Shown here: in pieces, positions 31,710-41,087 of the stretch
How the letters are laid out: each line of letters begins with the position of its first letter
Position numbering within the stretch: the first letter of the stretch is position 1
DNA from: an uncultured Bacteroidales bacterium
Lineage (GTDB): Bacteria; Bacteroidota; Bacteroidia; Bacteroidales; Bacteroidaceae
Direction: 5' to 3'
Length of the DNA stretch: 41,222 bases
Assembly: GCA_902768125.1 (NCBI GenBank)
Contig: CACXKA010000018.1
Location: forward strand, 1 to 41,222
Notes under the pieces: generated by a model
What the model was told of the DNA's origin: nothing
The model's database searches: none
What the model saw: the letters and a program-made list of their open reading frames with translations, nothing else
Program-made: the position numbers and the translations under genes

Positions 31710-34298
31710 ATGATTCAAATGAGCATGAAGAAATTATTCGTTTTACCGCTCCTATTGCTGATAGCAACCTCATTGTCAGCCCAACGCAAAGAGACCATCC
31801 TGCGTGACGGTTGGAAGTTCTCGCGCGGCGAGAAGTATGCATCCATGAACGCAATAGCACCATCGTTAGTGGGTTTCAATGACAGCAAGTGGCAAACGGT
31901 GCAAGTTCCTCACGATTGGGCGATTAGTGGACCTTTCGACAAGGAGATAGATAAGCAGACGGTTGCCATCGAGCAGAATGGCGAGAAGCAAGCCACAGAG
32001 AAGACAGGACGTTCGGGAGCGCTGCCTTGGATTGGAGAGGGTTGGTACCGCACCACCTTCAAAGTGGACAAGGAAAGCCAACGTGTTGTGCTCAACTTCG
32101 ACGGAGCGATGGCAGAACCGGATGTGTATGTGAACGGAGAGAAAGTGGGTGAATGGAAATATGGATACACACCTTTCAATATCGACATTACAGGTGTTGT
32201 GAATGGCGACGACACACCTAACACCTTGGCTGTTCATCTAAAGAACATGAAGGAAAGCAGTCGCTGGTATCCCGGATCAGGTCTGTACCGCCCTGTCACC
32301 CTGATTCAGACAGGCACGTCCCACATCCTCGATTGGGGCATCAATGTAGAGACGAAACAATGGAATGGGAAAACGCAGGAAGCCACCATTGCGTTGTCGG
32401 CTGACATTGCAGATGGAAGAAACTGCATTGTCCGGTTCTCCACACAAGACAAAACCATCGACGTCACGCCAGTGGTCCCTACTACTGCACGCTTGTTCAC
32501 ATCAAACGGAAATATAAAGGAGATGAATCTTGAGTACTTCGATACGCCTGCAGACGCTCATGCAACGGCTGAAATATCTATGGAAGATGTGGAATGCTGG
32601 TCACCCGAGCACCCCCGACTCTACGACCTCACCGTCAGCATCATTGCAGATGGCGGCAAAGGAGAAGTGCTTGACACAAAAACCGTGAAGTACGGCATCA
32701 GGACAGTGGAGGTGTCGGGAGAGAATGGCTGTTTCATGCTGAATGGAGAAGCCCGAAAAATCAAAGGCGTCTGCCTGCATCATGACCTCGGCATGATTGG
32801 CACTGCTGTCAACAAGGCAGCCCTCATCCGTCAGGTGGAACTGCTGAAGAGCATGGGATGTGACGCCATCCGTACCTCTCACAACACACCCTCACAGATG
32901 CAGATGGAAGTCTATGACTCTCTTGGCATGATGGTGATGGCTGAGAGTTTCGACATGTGGCAATGGCCTAAATGCAAGAACGGCTACAGTCGTTTCTATA
33001 AGGATTGGTGGCTGCGCGACCTCCATAACCTTGTCATGGCTCATCGTCTTCACCCCTCCATCGTGATGTGGTCCATCGGCAATGAGATTTCTGAACAGGG
33101 AGCCAAAGAGGGTAACCGCATGGCACGTGAGATGCAGAACTTCATTCACTTCCTCGACCCCACCCGTCCTGTCACATCAGGAATGGACCGCATCGATGAT
33201 GCCATCTCCTCAGGTTTTGCGCAAGTGCTCGACATTCCTGGCATCAACTACCGTACCCATCGTTATGAGGCTGCTTATGAGAAACTCCGTCATGGTTTCA
33301 TCTTGGGCAGCGAAACGGCATCTACAGTCTCTTCACGAGGTGTGTATAAGTTTCCCGTTCAACGTGTAGACGGCAAGGCATACAATGATGGGCAATGCTC
33401 CAGCTACGATGTGGAGGCTTGCTGGTGGTCAAATGTACCCGAAGAGGACTGGCTCCTGCAAGAGGACAAGGATTGGGTGATTGGCGAATTTGTATGGACA
33501 GGCTTCGACTATCTGGGTGAGCCCACTCCTTACGATGAATACTGGCCCAGTCGTTCCTCTTATTTCGGCATCTTTGACTTGGCGGGATTGCCCAAGGATA
33601 GATATTACCTCTATCGTTCCCATTGGAATCAAGACGAAACAACCATTCACCTGCTGCCACATTGGACATGGCCAGGACGTGAAGGCGAGGTCACTCCCGT
33701 CTATTGCTACACCAACTACCCTACTGCTGAACTTTTCGTGAACGGCAAGTCGCAAGGTAAAATCACCAAGAAAAGAGAGGTGGCAAAGGGAGCTGGCAAG
33801 GAGGGACGCATTTCCGACATCAATGATCCAGCCATCGACCGCTATCGTCTGCGTTGGAACAACGTCAAGTACGAGCCAGGCGAAATCAAGGTGGTCGTTT
33901 ATGACAAAGAAGGTAACGAAGTGGGTAGCGAGAGCATCAGAACGGCTGGTGCTGCTTCACAAATCCAGCTGACAGGCGACTTGGGTGCTCCCATCAAGCC
34001 TCTCAAGGCAGATGGTGACGACATCACTTTCATTACCGTCAACATCCTCGACAAAGACGGTAATCTCGTGCCTGATGCCAGCAACCCAATCAACGTGGAG
34101 GTGTCAGGAGCAGCTCAGTTCAAAGGTATCTGCAATGGCGATGCCACCAGCCTCGAAGTCTTCACCAAGCCCACGATGAAAGCTTTCCACGGACAGCTCG
34201 TCATTGGCATCCAAAGCAATGGCAAGCAAGGCACCGCCAACGTGAAAGTCACAGGCAAAGGCCTCAAGCCCGCCACTCTCTCCATCAATTGTAAATAG
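31710..34298 (+). CDS. Secreted glycoside hydrolase family 2 beta-galactosidase
   Basis: 862 residues with a signal peptide starting at the third in-frame ATG (31725, MKKLFVLPLLLLIATSLSAQ), which is likely the real start. Domains in order: sugar-binding jelly roll (about 30-210, VPHDWAISGPFDKE; WYPGSGLYRPVTL), Ig-like domain (about 215-330), TIM barrel with the acid/base Glu459 (WSIGNEISEQG) and the nucleophile Glu535 (GSETASTVSSRG), a DUF4982-like domain (VTPVYCYTNYPTAELFVNGK) and a final Ig-like GH2 domain. The VPHDWAI and RTSHN (IRTSHNTPS) motifs place it with periplasmic Bacteroidetes beta-galactosidases acting on host or plant glycans. No SusC/SusD genes are nearby, so it is an isolated enzyme here. 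Confidence 0.93.
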   Translation: MIQMSMKKLFVLPLLLLIATSLSAQRKETILRDGWKFSRGEKYASMNAIAPSLVGFNDSKWQTVQVPHDWAISGPFDKEIDKQTVAIEQNGEKQATEKTGRSGALPWIGEGWYRTTFKVDKESQRVVLNFDGAMAEPDVYVNGEKVGEWKYGYTPFNIDITGVVNGDDTPNTLAVHLKNMKESSRWYPGSGLYRPVTLIQTGTSHILDWGINVETKQWNGKTQEATIALSADIADGRNCIVRFSTQDKTIDVTPVVPTTARLFTSNGNIKEMNLEYFDTPADAHATAEISMEDVECWSPEHPRLYDLTVSIIADGGKGEVLDTKTVKYGIRTVEVSGENGCFMLNGEARKIKGVCLHHDLGMIGTAVNKAALIRQVELLKSMGCDAIRTSHNTPSQMQMEVYDSLGMMVMAESFDMWQWPKCKNGYSRFYKDWWLRDLHNLVMAHRLHPSIVMWSIGNEISEQGAKEGNRMAREMQNFIHFLDPTRPVTSGMDRIDDAISSGFAQVLDIPGINYRTHRYEAAYEKLRHGFILGSETASTVSSRGVYKFPVQRVDGKAYNDGQCSSYDVEACWWSNVPEEDWLLQEDKDWVIGEFVWTGFDYLGEPTPYDEYWPSRSSYFGIFDLAGLPKDRYYLYRSHWNQDETTIHLLPHWTWPGREGEVTPVYCYTNYPTAELFVNGKSQGKITKKREVAKGAGKEGRISDINDPAIDRYRLRWNNVKYEPGEIKVVVYDKEGNEVGSESIRTAGAASQIQLTGDLGAPIKPLKADGDDITFITVNILDKDGNLVPDASNPINVEVSGAAQFKGICNGDATSLEVFTKPTMKAFHGQLVIGIQSNGKQGTANVKVTGKGLKPATLSINCK

Positions 34299-34312
34299 GA
34301 CTCCGAGCTTGC

Positions 34313-34379
34313 TCGCCTGAGTACCGAAATATAAGAAATTAACAAAAAACGAAGAAATTGTCAAATTGTAAATGATATT
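34313..34379. repeat. Short spacer with CAAATTGTAAAT motif
   Basis: GTCAAATTGTAAAT occurs here (34358-34371) and again after nadE (about 36401-36414); shortened forms (ATTGTAAAT) occur at 34291 and 36366. These low-complexity units flank nadE on both sides and hold no promoter match. Confidence 0.55.
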
Positions 34380-36365
34380 ATGAATTACGGTTTTGTTAAA
34401 GTTGCATCAGCCATCCCTTCTCTGAAGGTTGCCGATTGCTCGTACAACATCCAGCAGATTGAAAGCCTCATTGTGCAGGCTGAAGGCAAGGGTGTTGAAA
34501 TCATCGTATTCCCTGAACTCTGCATCAGCGGATATTCCTGTCAAGACCTTTTCGGACAGCAGTTACTCCTTGAGAAGTGCGAAGAGAGCCTCTACAAGTT
34601 GCTCGACTTCACCCGTTCGCTCCAGATCATCGCCATTGTCGGCATGCCTGTGATGGTGAGTGGAGTCCTCACGAACTGTGCCATAGCCGTTCAGGGAGGT
34701 AAGATTCTTGGTGTGGTGCCCAAAACCTTCTTGCCCAATTACAAAGAGTTCTACGAACAGCGATGGTTTGTTCCATCGACGACTGCTGACGCTCGTCAGG
34801 TTCACCTCTGCGCACAGACCGTTCCTTTTGGTGCCAACTTGCTCTTCCACACTCAGAAGACCTGTTTCGCCATCGAAATTTGCGAAGACCTCTGGGCACC
34901 CGTTCCTCCAAGTAGCGAACTGGCGTTGAAGGGGGCTGAGATTATCTTCAACCTCAGCGCATCCAACGAACTGATTGGCAAGAACCAATATCTGCTTTCA
35001 CTCATCAGTCAGCAGAGTGCTCGTTGCATCGCTGGATATGTCTATAGTTCCTGCGGTTTTGGCGAATCCACCCAAGATGTGGTGTTTGCCGGCAATGCCC
35101 TCATCTACGAGAATGGTGCCCTTATTGCCCGCAGCAAGCGTTTTAGCCTTGAGCCACAGATGGTCGTTTCTGAAATCGACACAGAGCGGTTGCTCACAGA
35201 GCGTCGTCACAACACCACCTTTGGAGAGAATGTGCGCCTCTGTTCCCAACTGTCATCTGTCAACGCACAACTCCAAACGGTCCACATCCAAAGTCAGACC
35301 GTCAACCCCAACTACAACTTCGAGCTGACTCGCTGGATCAATCCGCATCCATTCGTTCCTGGTGGCAATGCCCTCAACGAACGTTGTGAGGAGATTTTCT
35401 CCATCCAGACTTCAGCCCTCGCCAAGCGCATCGTCCATACTGGCGCACGAAGCATCGTCATCGGCATCAGCGGCGGACTTGACTCCACGCTTGCCCTGCT
35501 TGTCTGCGTCAAGACGATGGATTTGCTCGAGCGTCCACGCAAGGAGGTCATCGGTATCACCATGCCAGGCTTTGGCACCACCGACCGCACCTACCACAAT
35601 GCGATGGCTTTGATGAAGTCGCTGGGCATCACCATCAAGGAAATCAGCATCAAGGAAGCATGTATCCGCCACTTCCTTGACATCGGTCACGACCTCAACA
35701 ACCACGACGTGACCTATGAGAACTGTCAGGCTCGTGAGCGCACGCAGATTCTCATGGATGTTGCCAACCAATGCAACGGTTTTGTCATTGGCACAGGCGA
35801 CCTCAGCGAACTTGCCCTTGGATGGTGCACTTACAACGCCGACCACATGTCCATGTATGGCGTCAACTGCTCCATTCCTAAGACCCTCGTCAAGCACCTC
35901 GTCAAGTGGGTGGCACTCACCAGCGTGGATAAATCCTCTCAGGAGACCTTGCTCGACATCATCGAGACGCCAATCTCACCAGAGCTGATTCCTGCCGACA
36001 TCGACGGAACCATCCTGCAGAAGACTGAAGACCTTGTGGGTCCATACGAACTTCACGACTTCTTCCTCTACAACTTCCTGCGTATGGGATTCCGCCCCGC
36101 CAAGATACTCTACCTTGCCATCCAGGCATTCATCAAGCAGACCTATACGGAAACCGACGAGATGGGAATGGAAGTCGGCAGCTACGACGAAGAGACTATC
36201 CGCAAGTGGCTCAAGACCTTCTGCCGTCGTTTCTTCAGTCAGCAGTTCAAGCGCAGCTGCTTGCCTGACGGTCCTAAGGTCGGTTCTGTTTCCCTCTCAC
36301 CAAGAGGCGACTGGCGCATGCCAAGCGATGCAAGCAGCGCCGACTGGCAAGCAGACCTCGATTAA
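34380..36365 (+). CDS. nadE: Glutamine-dependent NAD+ synthetase
   Basis: The enzyme makes NAD+ from deamido-NAD+, ATP and glutamine. The 661-residue protein fuses a nitrilase-type glutaminase (residues 1-290; triad Glu46 in FPELCISGYSC, Lys115 in PKTFLPNYKE, Cys168 in EICEDLWAP) to the synthetase domain (about 330-640) with the ATP pyrophosphatase loop SGGLDSTLAL and the metal/ATP segment TGDLSELALGWCTYN. This is the two-domain form that uses glutamine instead of free ammonia; ammonia moves through an internal tunnel. All catalytic residues are present. It is flanked by CAAATTGTAAAT-type repeats and followed 56 nt later by ettA. Confidence 0.96.
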   Translation: MNYGFVKVASAIPSLKVADCSYNIQQIESLIVQAEGKGVEIIVFPELCISGYSCQDLFGQQLLLEKCEESLYKLLDFTRSLQIIAIVGMPVMVSGVLTNCAIAVQGGKILGVVPKTFLPNYKEFYEQRWFVPSTTADARQVHLCAQTVPFGANLLFHTQKTCFAIEICEDLWAPVPPSSELALKGAEIIFNLSASNELIGKNQYLLSLISQQSARCIAGYVYSSCGFGESTQDVVFAGNALIYENGALIARSKRFSLEPQMVVSEIDTERLLTERRHNTTFGENVRLCSQLSSVNAQLQTVHIQSQTVNPNYNFELTRWINPHPFVPGGNALNERCEEIFSIQTSALAKRIVHTGARSIVIGISGGLDSTLALLVCVKTMDLLERPRKEVIGITMPGFGTTDRTYHNAMALMKSLGITIKEISIKEACIRHFLDIGHDLNNHDVTYENCQARERTQILMDVANQCNGFVIGTGDLSELALGWCTYNADHMSMYGVNCSIPKTLVKHLVKWVALTSVDKSSQETLLDIIETPISPELIPADIDGTILQKTEDLVGPYELHDFFLYNFLRMGFRPAKILYLAIQAFIKQTYTETDEMGMEVGSYDEETIRKWLKTFCRRFFSQQFKRSCLPDGPKVGSVSLSPRGDWRMPSDASSADWQADLD

Positions 36366-36421
36366 ATTGTAAATCAGAAATTAATAGTAAATCGTAAATA
36401 GTCAAATTGTAAATACACAAG

Positions 36422-38119
36422 ATGCCTACCGTTGACGACAAGAAAGTGATATTCTCGATGGTCGGAGTGAGCAAGACCATCCAGCAGAATCAAAAGCAAG
36501 TGCTCAAGAACATTTATCTCTCCTTCTTCTACGGAGCCAAGATTGGCATCGTGGGTTTGAATGGTGCTGGTAAGTCCACCTTGATGAAAATCATCGCTGG
36601 CATCGACCAGCAATATCAGGGACAAGTGGTGTGGGCACCTGGCTACTCCGTTGGTTACCTGCCACAGGACCCTCCACTCAACGAGGAAAAGACCGTCAAG
36701 GAAAACGTCATGGAAGGTGTGCAGCACATCTACGACACCCTCAAGGAATATGACGAAATCAACGACAAGTTTGGTCTGCCTGAGTACTACGAAGACCCAG
36801 ACAAGATGGAGAAACTGATGAATCGTCAGGCTGAACTGCAAGACATCATCGACTCCACCGATGCTTGGAACATTGACTCCAAGCTCGACCGTGCGATGGA
36901 TGCCCTCCATTGTCCACCTGCGGAATGGCCTGTAAAGAACCTCTCGGGTGGTGAGCGTCGTCGTGTGGCACTCTGCCGACTTCTTCTGCAACAGCCCGAT
37001 GTGCTGCTGCTTGATGAGCCAACCAACCACCTTGATGCCGAATCCATCGACTGGCTTGAGCAACACCTCCAGCAGTATGCAGGAACTGTCATTGCCGTCA
37101 CTCACGACCGCTACTTCCTTGATGATGTGTCAGAATGGATTCTCGAACTCGATCGTGGCGAAGGCATTCCTTGGAAGGGAAATTACTCCAGCTGGCTCGA
37201 CCAAAAGTCCAAGCGTATGGCTCAGGAAGAGAAGACTGCTTCCAAGCGTCGCAAGGCACTCGAACGAGAGTTGGAATGGGTGCGAATGGCTCCTAAGGCT
37301 CGTCAGGCAAAGGGAAAGGCTCGTCTGAACTCCTACGACCGAATGCTCAACGAGGAGCAGAAGGAGAAGGAAGAAAAGCTCGAAATCTTCATCCCCAATG
37401 GTCCACGTCTTGGCAACAAGGTCATCGAAGCCAAGCACGTGGCAAAAGCCTTTGGCGAAAAGACACTCTATACCGACCTCAACTTCAATTTGCCACCTAA
37501 CGGCATTGTCGGGGTGATTGGTCCTAATGGAGCCGGCAAGACTACCCTCTTCCGTCTTATCATGGGACTCGACCAACCTGATGCTGGCACCTTCGAAGTA
37601 GGTGAAACCGTCAAACTGGCTTATGTGGATCAGCAGCACAAGGATATCGACCCAGCACAAACTGTCTATCAGGTGGTGAGCGGTGGTAACGAGACCATCC
37701 GAATGGGTGGTCGTGACGTCAATGTGCGTGCTTACCTCAGCAAGTTCAACTTCAGCGGAGCCGATCAGGAAAAACTTTGTGGTGTACTCTCAGGTGGTGA
37801 GCGCAACCGTCTGCAACTTGCTTTGGCACTCAAGCAAGAAGGCAATGTGCTCTTGCTCGACGAACCGACCAACGACATCGACGTGAACACCCTCCGTGCC
37901 CTTGAGGAAGGTCTCGAGAACTTTGCAGGTTGTGCTGTCGTCATCAGCCACGACCGTTGGTTCCTCGACCGCATCTGCACCCACATCCTCGCATTCGAAG
38001 GTGATGGTAACGTCTTCTATTTCGAAGGTTCCTATACCGACTACGAAATCAACAAAGCCAACCGCCTCGGACTTGAAGAGCCCAAGCGCATCCGCTATCG
38101 TAAATTGATGGATGAGTGA
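36422..38119 (+). CDS. ettA: ABC-F translation factor EttA
   Basis: EttA is a soluble ABC-F protein with two ATPase domains; it binds the ribosomal E site and gates the first peptide bond according to the ATP/ADP ratio. The 565-residue protein has both cassettes: Walker A GLNGAGKST (45-53) with LSGGERRRVALCRLL and LLLDEPTNHLD, and the second GPNGAGKTT with LSGGERNRLQLALAL and LLLDEPTNDID. Between them is the linker/P-site tRNA-interaction motif region (basic helix KARQAKGKARLNSYD), and the 'arm' insertion in the first cassette is of EttA length. It has no membrane segment. The gene runs convergent to the lysozyme gene, ending 23 nt from it. Confidence 0.95.
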   Translation: MPTVDDKKVIFSMVGVSKTIQQNQKQVLKNIYLSFFYGAKIGIVGLNGAGKSTLMKIIAGIDQQYQGQVVWAPGYSVGYLPQDPPLNEEKTVKENVMEGVQHIYDTLKEYDEINDKFGLPEYYEDPDKMEKLMNRQAELQDIIDSTDAWNIDSKLDRAMDALHCPPAEWPVKNLSGGERRRVALCRLLLQQPDVLLLDEPTNHLDAESIDWLEQHLQQYAGTVIAVTHDRYFLDDVSEWILELDRGEGIPWKGNYSSWLDQKSKRMAQEEKTASKRRKALERELEWVRMAPKARQAKGKARLNSYDRMLNEEQKEKEEKLEIFIPNGPRLGNKVIEAKHVAKAFGEKTLYTDLNFNLPPNGIVGVIGPNGAGKTTLFRLIMGLDQPDAGTFEVGETVKLAYVDQQHKDIDPAQTVYQVVSGGNETIRMGGRDVNVRAYLSKFNFSGADQEKLCGVLSGGERNRLQLALALKQEGNVLLLDEPTNDIDVNTLRALEEGLENFAGCAVVISHDRWFLDRICTHILAFEGDGNVFYFEGSYTDYEINKANRLGLEEPKRIRYRKLMDE

Positions 38120-38142
38120 TGGCTTTCCCCTTGAGATTGCCC

Positions 38143-39990
38143 TTACTTCTGCTGGGATACAAACTCTTCAAACTGTTCTTTGTATCCATTGAAGATGTTG
38201 ATGTCTACCCCGCCATGAATGCCTGCCACACGACCATCGTAGCAGAGTTGCCAGAAGAGGAGGCGCACATCAGGACGGTACACATTGTAGCGGGCAATCC
38301 ACACTTGGTAGTTCTGACAAAGGTCGGGCGCATGAACCAGATGTGTCTTGACAAAATTCTGACTCACATAGAGGATAGGCTTCTTGCCAATGGAATGTTC
38401 AACGACTTGCAACCAAACACGCATATCGTTGAACATTCGTTCTTCCCCACCCGCTTCTTCAATTTGCTGATCCGTCGGCTCCACATCCAGTACAGGAGGC
38501 ATGTCGCCTGAAAGGATTTCCGTGTTCTCCAAGAAATACTTTGCCTGTTCCCTGCCCGTCGCTTTGAAAGAGAAGAAATGATAGGCTCCACAGATGATGC
38601 CATGATTGCGGGCATCGCGGGCATCCTGTTGGTAGTAGGCAGACTTGATGGTCACTCCTTGCGTCGATTTGATATAGATGTAGCTCACAGGGAAATTGAT
38701 GTCGCCCTCCATCTGCTTGTTGTTCCTCGCGCCCAAGGAAGTGATGCGCATCGCATTCCAGTTGATGCCATAAACACGCCCTCCAATCTCATGCTGATAA
38801 CGACTGATGTCGATACCATACACGCGATTGTCGCTATGCGTCATCTTCTCACCCAGATACTTGTTGTCAGCCCATTCACCAGCCTGCACCAGTTGTCCGT
38901 CTGCCACGAGGAACCCTCGTCCGTGCCTTCCTCCGTTCAGCCATTCGCCCTCGTAATAGTCGCCATTTCCATAGCGCATGACACCATAACCCTTTGGCTG
39001 TCCGTCCTCTGTCATCATGCCCTTGTAGGCATTCTCAAGCGTGTCGGTCGAAGCACCATAGAACAATGTGTCACGTTCAATATATCGGTAGAAATCCAAC
39101 GATGTCAACGCTCCACCTTCCACCAAAGGCGAATGGTAATTGAGATGACAGAATTTCCCCCTCCATTCGTAAATCAAGTCTGAGAAATCCGTGTTGCAAA
39201 ACAACGGAGTGCTGAGTGCCACACAGCTGTCAGGCATCTCTGTCAACGAATCATTCTTCAGCACCACAAAACGCACCTCCTCATTTTCCGAACGCATATG
39301 AAGCAAGGAAGGACGCTCCAAGAATCCGTTCGCAAGACGCAACGGCATCCCATCCTTTTCGTATTCTCTCACCACCTTCACCTCCATCTTTCGGGCATGA
39401 AGCATGAGAGAATCCAGCAACGCCGACATCTTCTTCATGTGGCGCATATCAGAAGTCAAGGCATAAGAATAATTAGCCACACCAATATATTCATTATCAG
39501 CAATGCTGTGGTGCAGCAGATAATAATCCACCTCATCGGCAATGCTGGCAGCGCGCTTCATTTCGTCCTCCATTCGCAGGCGGTTCCGTTCCATCATCAC
39601 CCCCAACTCTTTCGACACAAACTTTGCCTGCGACTCCATCTGCGATTCTTCATCCACAGCCAGAATCAGACCGTTGGCAGACGGAAACGACGACGAGCTA
39701 TTGACCCACACCCCTACATTCTCCGACTTCACCCAGGCAGAATCCTGATTCGTCGTCAATCCCACAAAAGTCGAATCTCGCTCAGAGAAACGGGAGAAAT
39801 AAGCCACCTCCTGCCCGTCAGCCATCAGGGCAAAACAAACGCGTTGCTGCACATCCACCTTAGCCCTCTCCACCTCCTCTTCTGTCCACGAACGGTTGAT
39901 GTAAATCACCCACACCACCAGTACAGCGACACCCACCAATGCCGCCACAATCCAACCCATCTTTGTTCCCCGTTTCATGGATTTCTTCAT
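38143..39990 (-). CDS. Membrane-anchored MORN-repeat GH25 lysozyme-like protein
   Basis: 615 residues in an unusual order. A basic start and one helix (MGWIVAALVGVAVLVVWVIY) anchor it, so the rest lies in the periplasm. A helical domain (about 40-320) of unknown type follows. Next are MORN-type units (about 333-375: YGVMRYGNGDYYEGEWLNGG and QAGEWADNKYLGEK). The C-terminal third (about 390-612) is a GH25 muramidase: YGIDISRYQHEI, IYIKSTQGVTIKSAYYQQDA, YHFFSFKATGREQAKYFLEN and the catalytic pair in PVLDVEPTD (Asp and Glu near residues 500-504), ending FWQLCYDGRVAGIHGGVDIN. GH25 enzymes cut beta-1,4 bonds in peptidoglycan. MORN motifs bind lipids or proteins, so this may be a membrane-tethered remodelling enzyme. 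No promoter match was seen upstream. Confidence 0.86.
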   Translation of the reverse strand: MKKSMKRGTKMGWIVAALVGVAVLVVWVIYINRSWTEEEVERAKVDVQQRVCFALMADGQEVAYFSRFSERDSTFVGLTTNQDSAWVKSENVGVWVNSSSSFPSANGLILAVDEESQMESQAKFVSKELGVMMERNRLRMEDEMKRAASIADEVDYYLLHHSIADNEYIGVANYSYALTSDMRHMKKMSALLDSLMLHARKMEVKVVREYEKDGMPLRLANGFLERPSLLHMRSENEEVRFVVLKNDSLTEMPDSCVALSTPLFCNTDFSDLIYEWRGKFCHLNYHSPLVEGGALTSLDFYRYIERDTLFYGASTDTLENAYKGMMTEDGQPKGYGVMRYGNGDYYEGEWLNGGRHGRGFLVADGQLVQAGEWADNKYLGEKMTHSDNRVYGIDISRYQHEIGGRVYGINWNAMRITSLGARNNKQMEGDINFPVSYIYIKSTQGVTIKSAYYQQDARDARNHGIICGAYHFFSFKATGREQAKYFLENTEILSGDMPPVLDVEPTDQQIEEAGGEERMFNDMRVWLQVVEHSIGKKPILYVSQNFVKTHLVHAPDLCQNYQVWIARYNVYRPDVRLLFWQLCYDGRVAGIHGGVDINIFNGYKEQFEEFVSQQK

Positions 39991-40149
39991 TTACACTCCC
40001 TATTTCGTTTAGCGTTCAGCGGTTAGCGGTTATTGACACCCCGCATGGCTAAACCTCAAACCTCTTATCGTATCTTTAGCACGCTTGGCTTGCCAAGAAA
40101 CCTCAACCTTCAGCTCGGCGGAGCCAAACCTCCAACCTTCATCTTTCTA
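39991..40149. repeat. Spacer with short AGCGGTTA and CAAACCT-type repeats
   Basis: AGCGGTTA-like units (about 40008-40031) resemble the GGTTAAC array at 878-912. Further on, AAACCTCAAACCT, AAACCTCAACCTT and AAACCTCCAACCTT (40053-40138) are near copies, with small palindromes (CTTGGCTTGCCAAG at about 40083; GCTCGGCGGAGC at about 40114). No gene is seen. Confidence 0.6.
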
Positions 40150-41016
40150 TTATGATTCCTTGTTCCAAAGTTCAAGTAGCTGTTCACCTACATCACTTGG
40201 TAGCAGGGCACCAGAATGTCCTTTAGACCAATCAAAAGAAGGAATAGATTCCCTTAGCTTGTCAAGAGAAATAGGAGGAACTTTCCCTGGTTTCACAGGA
40301 TCCATACAAACCATATCCACATACATTCTCCGTTTGGTGGAACCAGCCCAATCATCTGAAGGGTATGGGTCGGACAAGAACTGTCCGTTGAACACAATAC
40401 CAGCCTTGTCATCGCCCACACGCATCATGTAGAAGAAATCACCCCTTTTAGCCTCTTCCCATTCATAGATGCTCCAATTCATACAGAACATACCATGTAT
40501 CATATCAGCAACACATTCTTCATAGTCTTTTTCCGTAAACGAACTGATGGATGGGTTCCATCTCATCAGATATGTTTTAGCATCTTGTAGTAAAGGCACT
40601 ATTTCAAGACTCATCTCCCATATACAGCTGTCACCATTAGGGTCTTCTTCGATGGGCATGCCCGATTGGTAATTAAAACGAGCACCAGGCGTCGTTTCTA
40701 TATCAATAATGCGTGAAATGCAGCCTCCTTCGTCGCCAAGAAGGATTAAAAAGTTCAGCGAATGTCTTATTTCGTATGGAAATTCGCCATCGTTATAAAA
40801 GTAGCAGCTATGATTTGTGTTTGGTGATTCTTCGACATCCAAAACAGGCTTTCCGTCAACATTCTCCAGAAGTCCGTCCTGAGTCTGCTCATTGATTTCA
40901 ACATGAATATGCGTAATCTCTCCAGTACGCACCTTATCTATTACTTCATTATCAGTTTTGAGAGTAATAGAAATCTCGTCAAGATCCACTTCCTTGTTCT
41001 TTCTTTTTATGTCCAT
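40150..41016 (-). CDS. Unrecognised acidic protein
   Basis: 288 residues, with no signal peptide or transmembrane helix, so cytosolic. The start (MDIKRKNKEVDLDEISITLK) and the body are rich in Asp and Glu. The C-terminal part (GDFFYMMRVGDDKAGIVFNG, then RRMYVDMVCMD and LRESIPSFDWSKGHSGALL ending in LLELWNK) has a compact alpha/beta character; the 'FDWxxGHSGxLL' pattern is one I have met in small uncharacterised or immunity-like proteins, but I cannot name a family. It lies 71 nt from the RhuM fragment on the same strand, so the two may be in one accessory unit. Confidence 0.6.
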   Translation of the reverse strand: MDIKRKNKEVDLDEISITLKTDNEVIDKVRTGEITHIHVEINEQTQDGLLENVDGKPVLDVEESPNTNHSCYFYNDGEFPYEIRHSLNFLILLGDEGGCISRIIDIETTPGARFNYQSGMPIEEDPNGDSCIWEMSLEIVPLLQDAKTYLMRWNPSISSFTEKDYEECVADMIHGMFCMNWSIYEWEEAKRGDFFYMMRVGDDKAGIVFNGQFLSDPYPSDDWAGSTKRRMYVDMVCMDPVKPGKVPPISLDKLRESIPSFDWSKGHSGALLPSDVGEQLLELWNKES

Positions 41017-41087
41017 AGGCTTAATTTCTTACATTTACACAAACAAAACTTTTTCATACTTGATTTTCTTCATCATTCACAGTGGAT

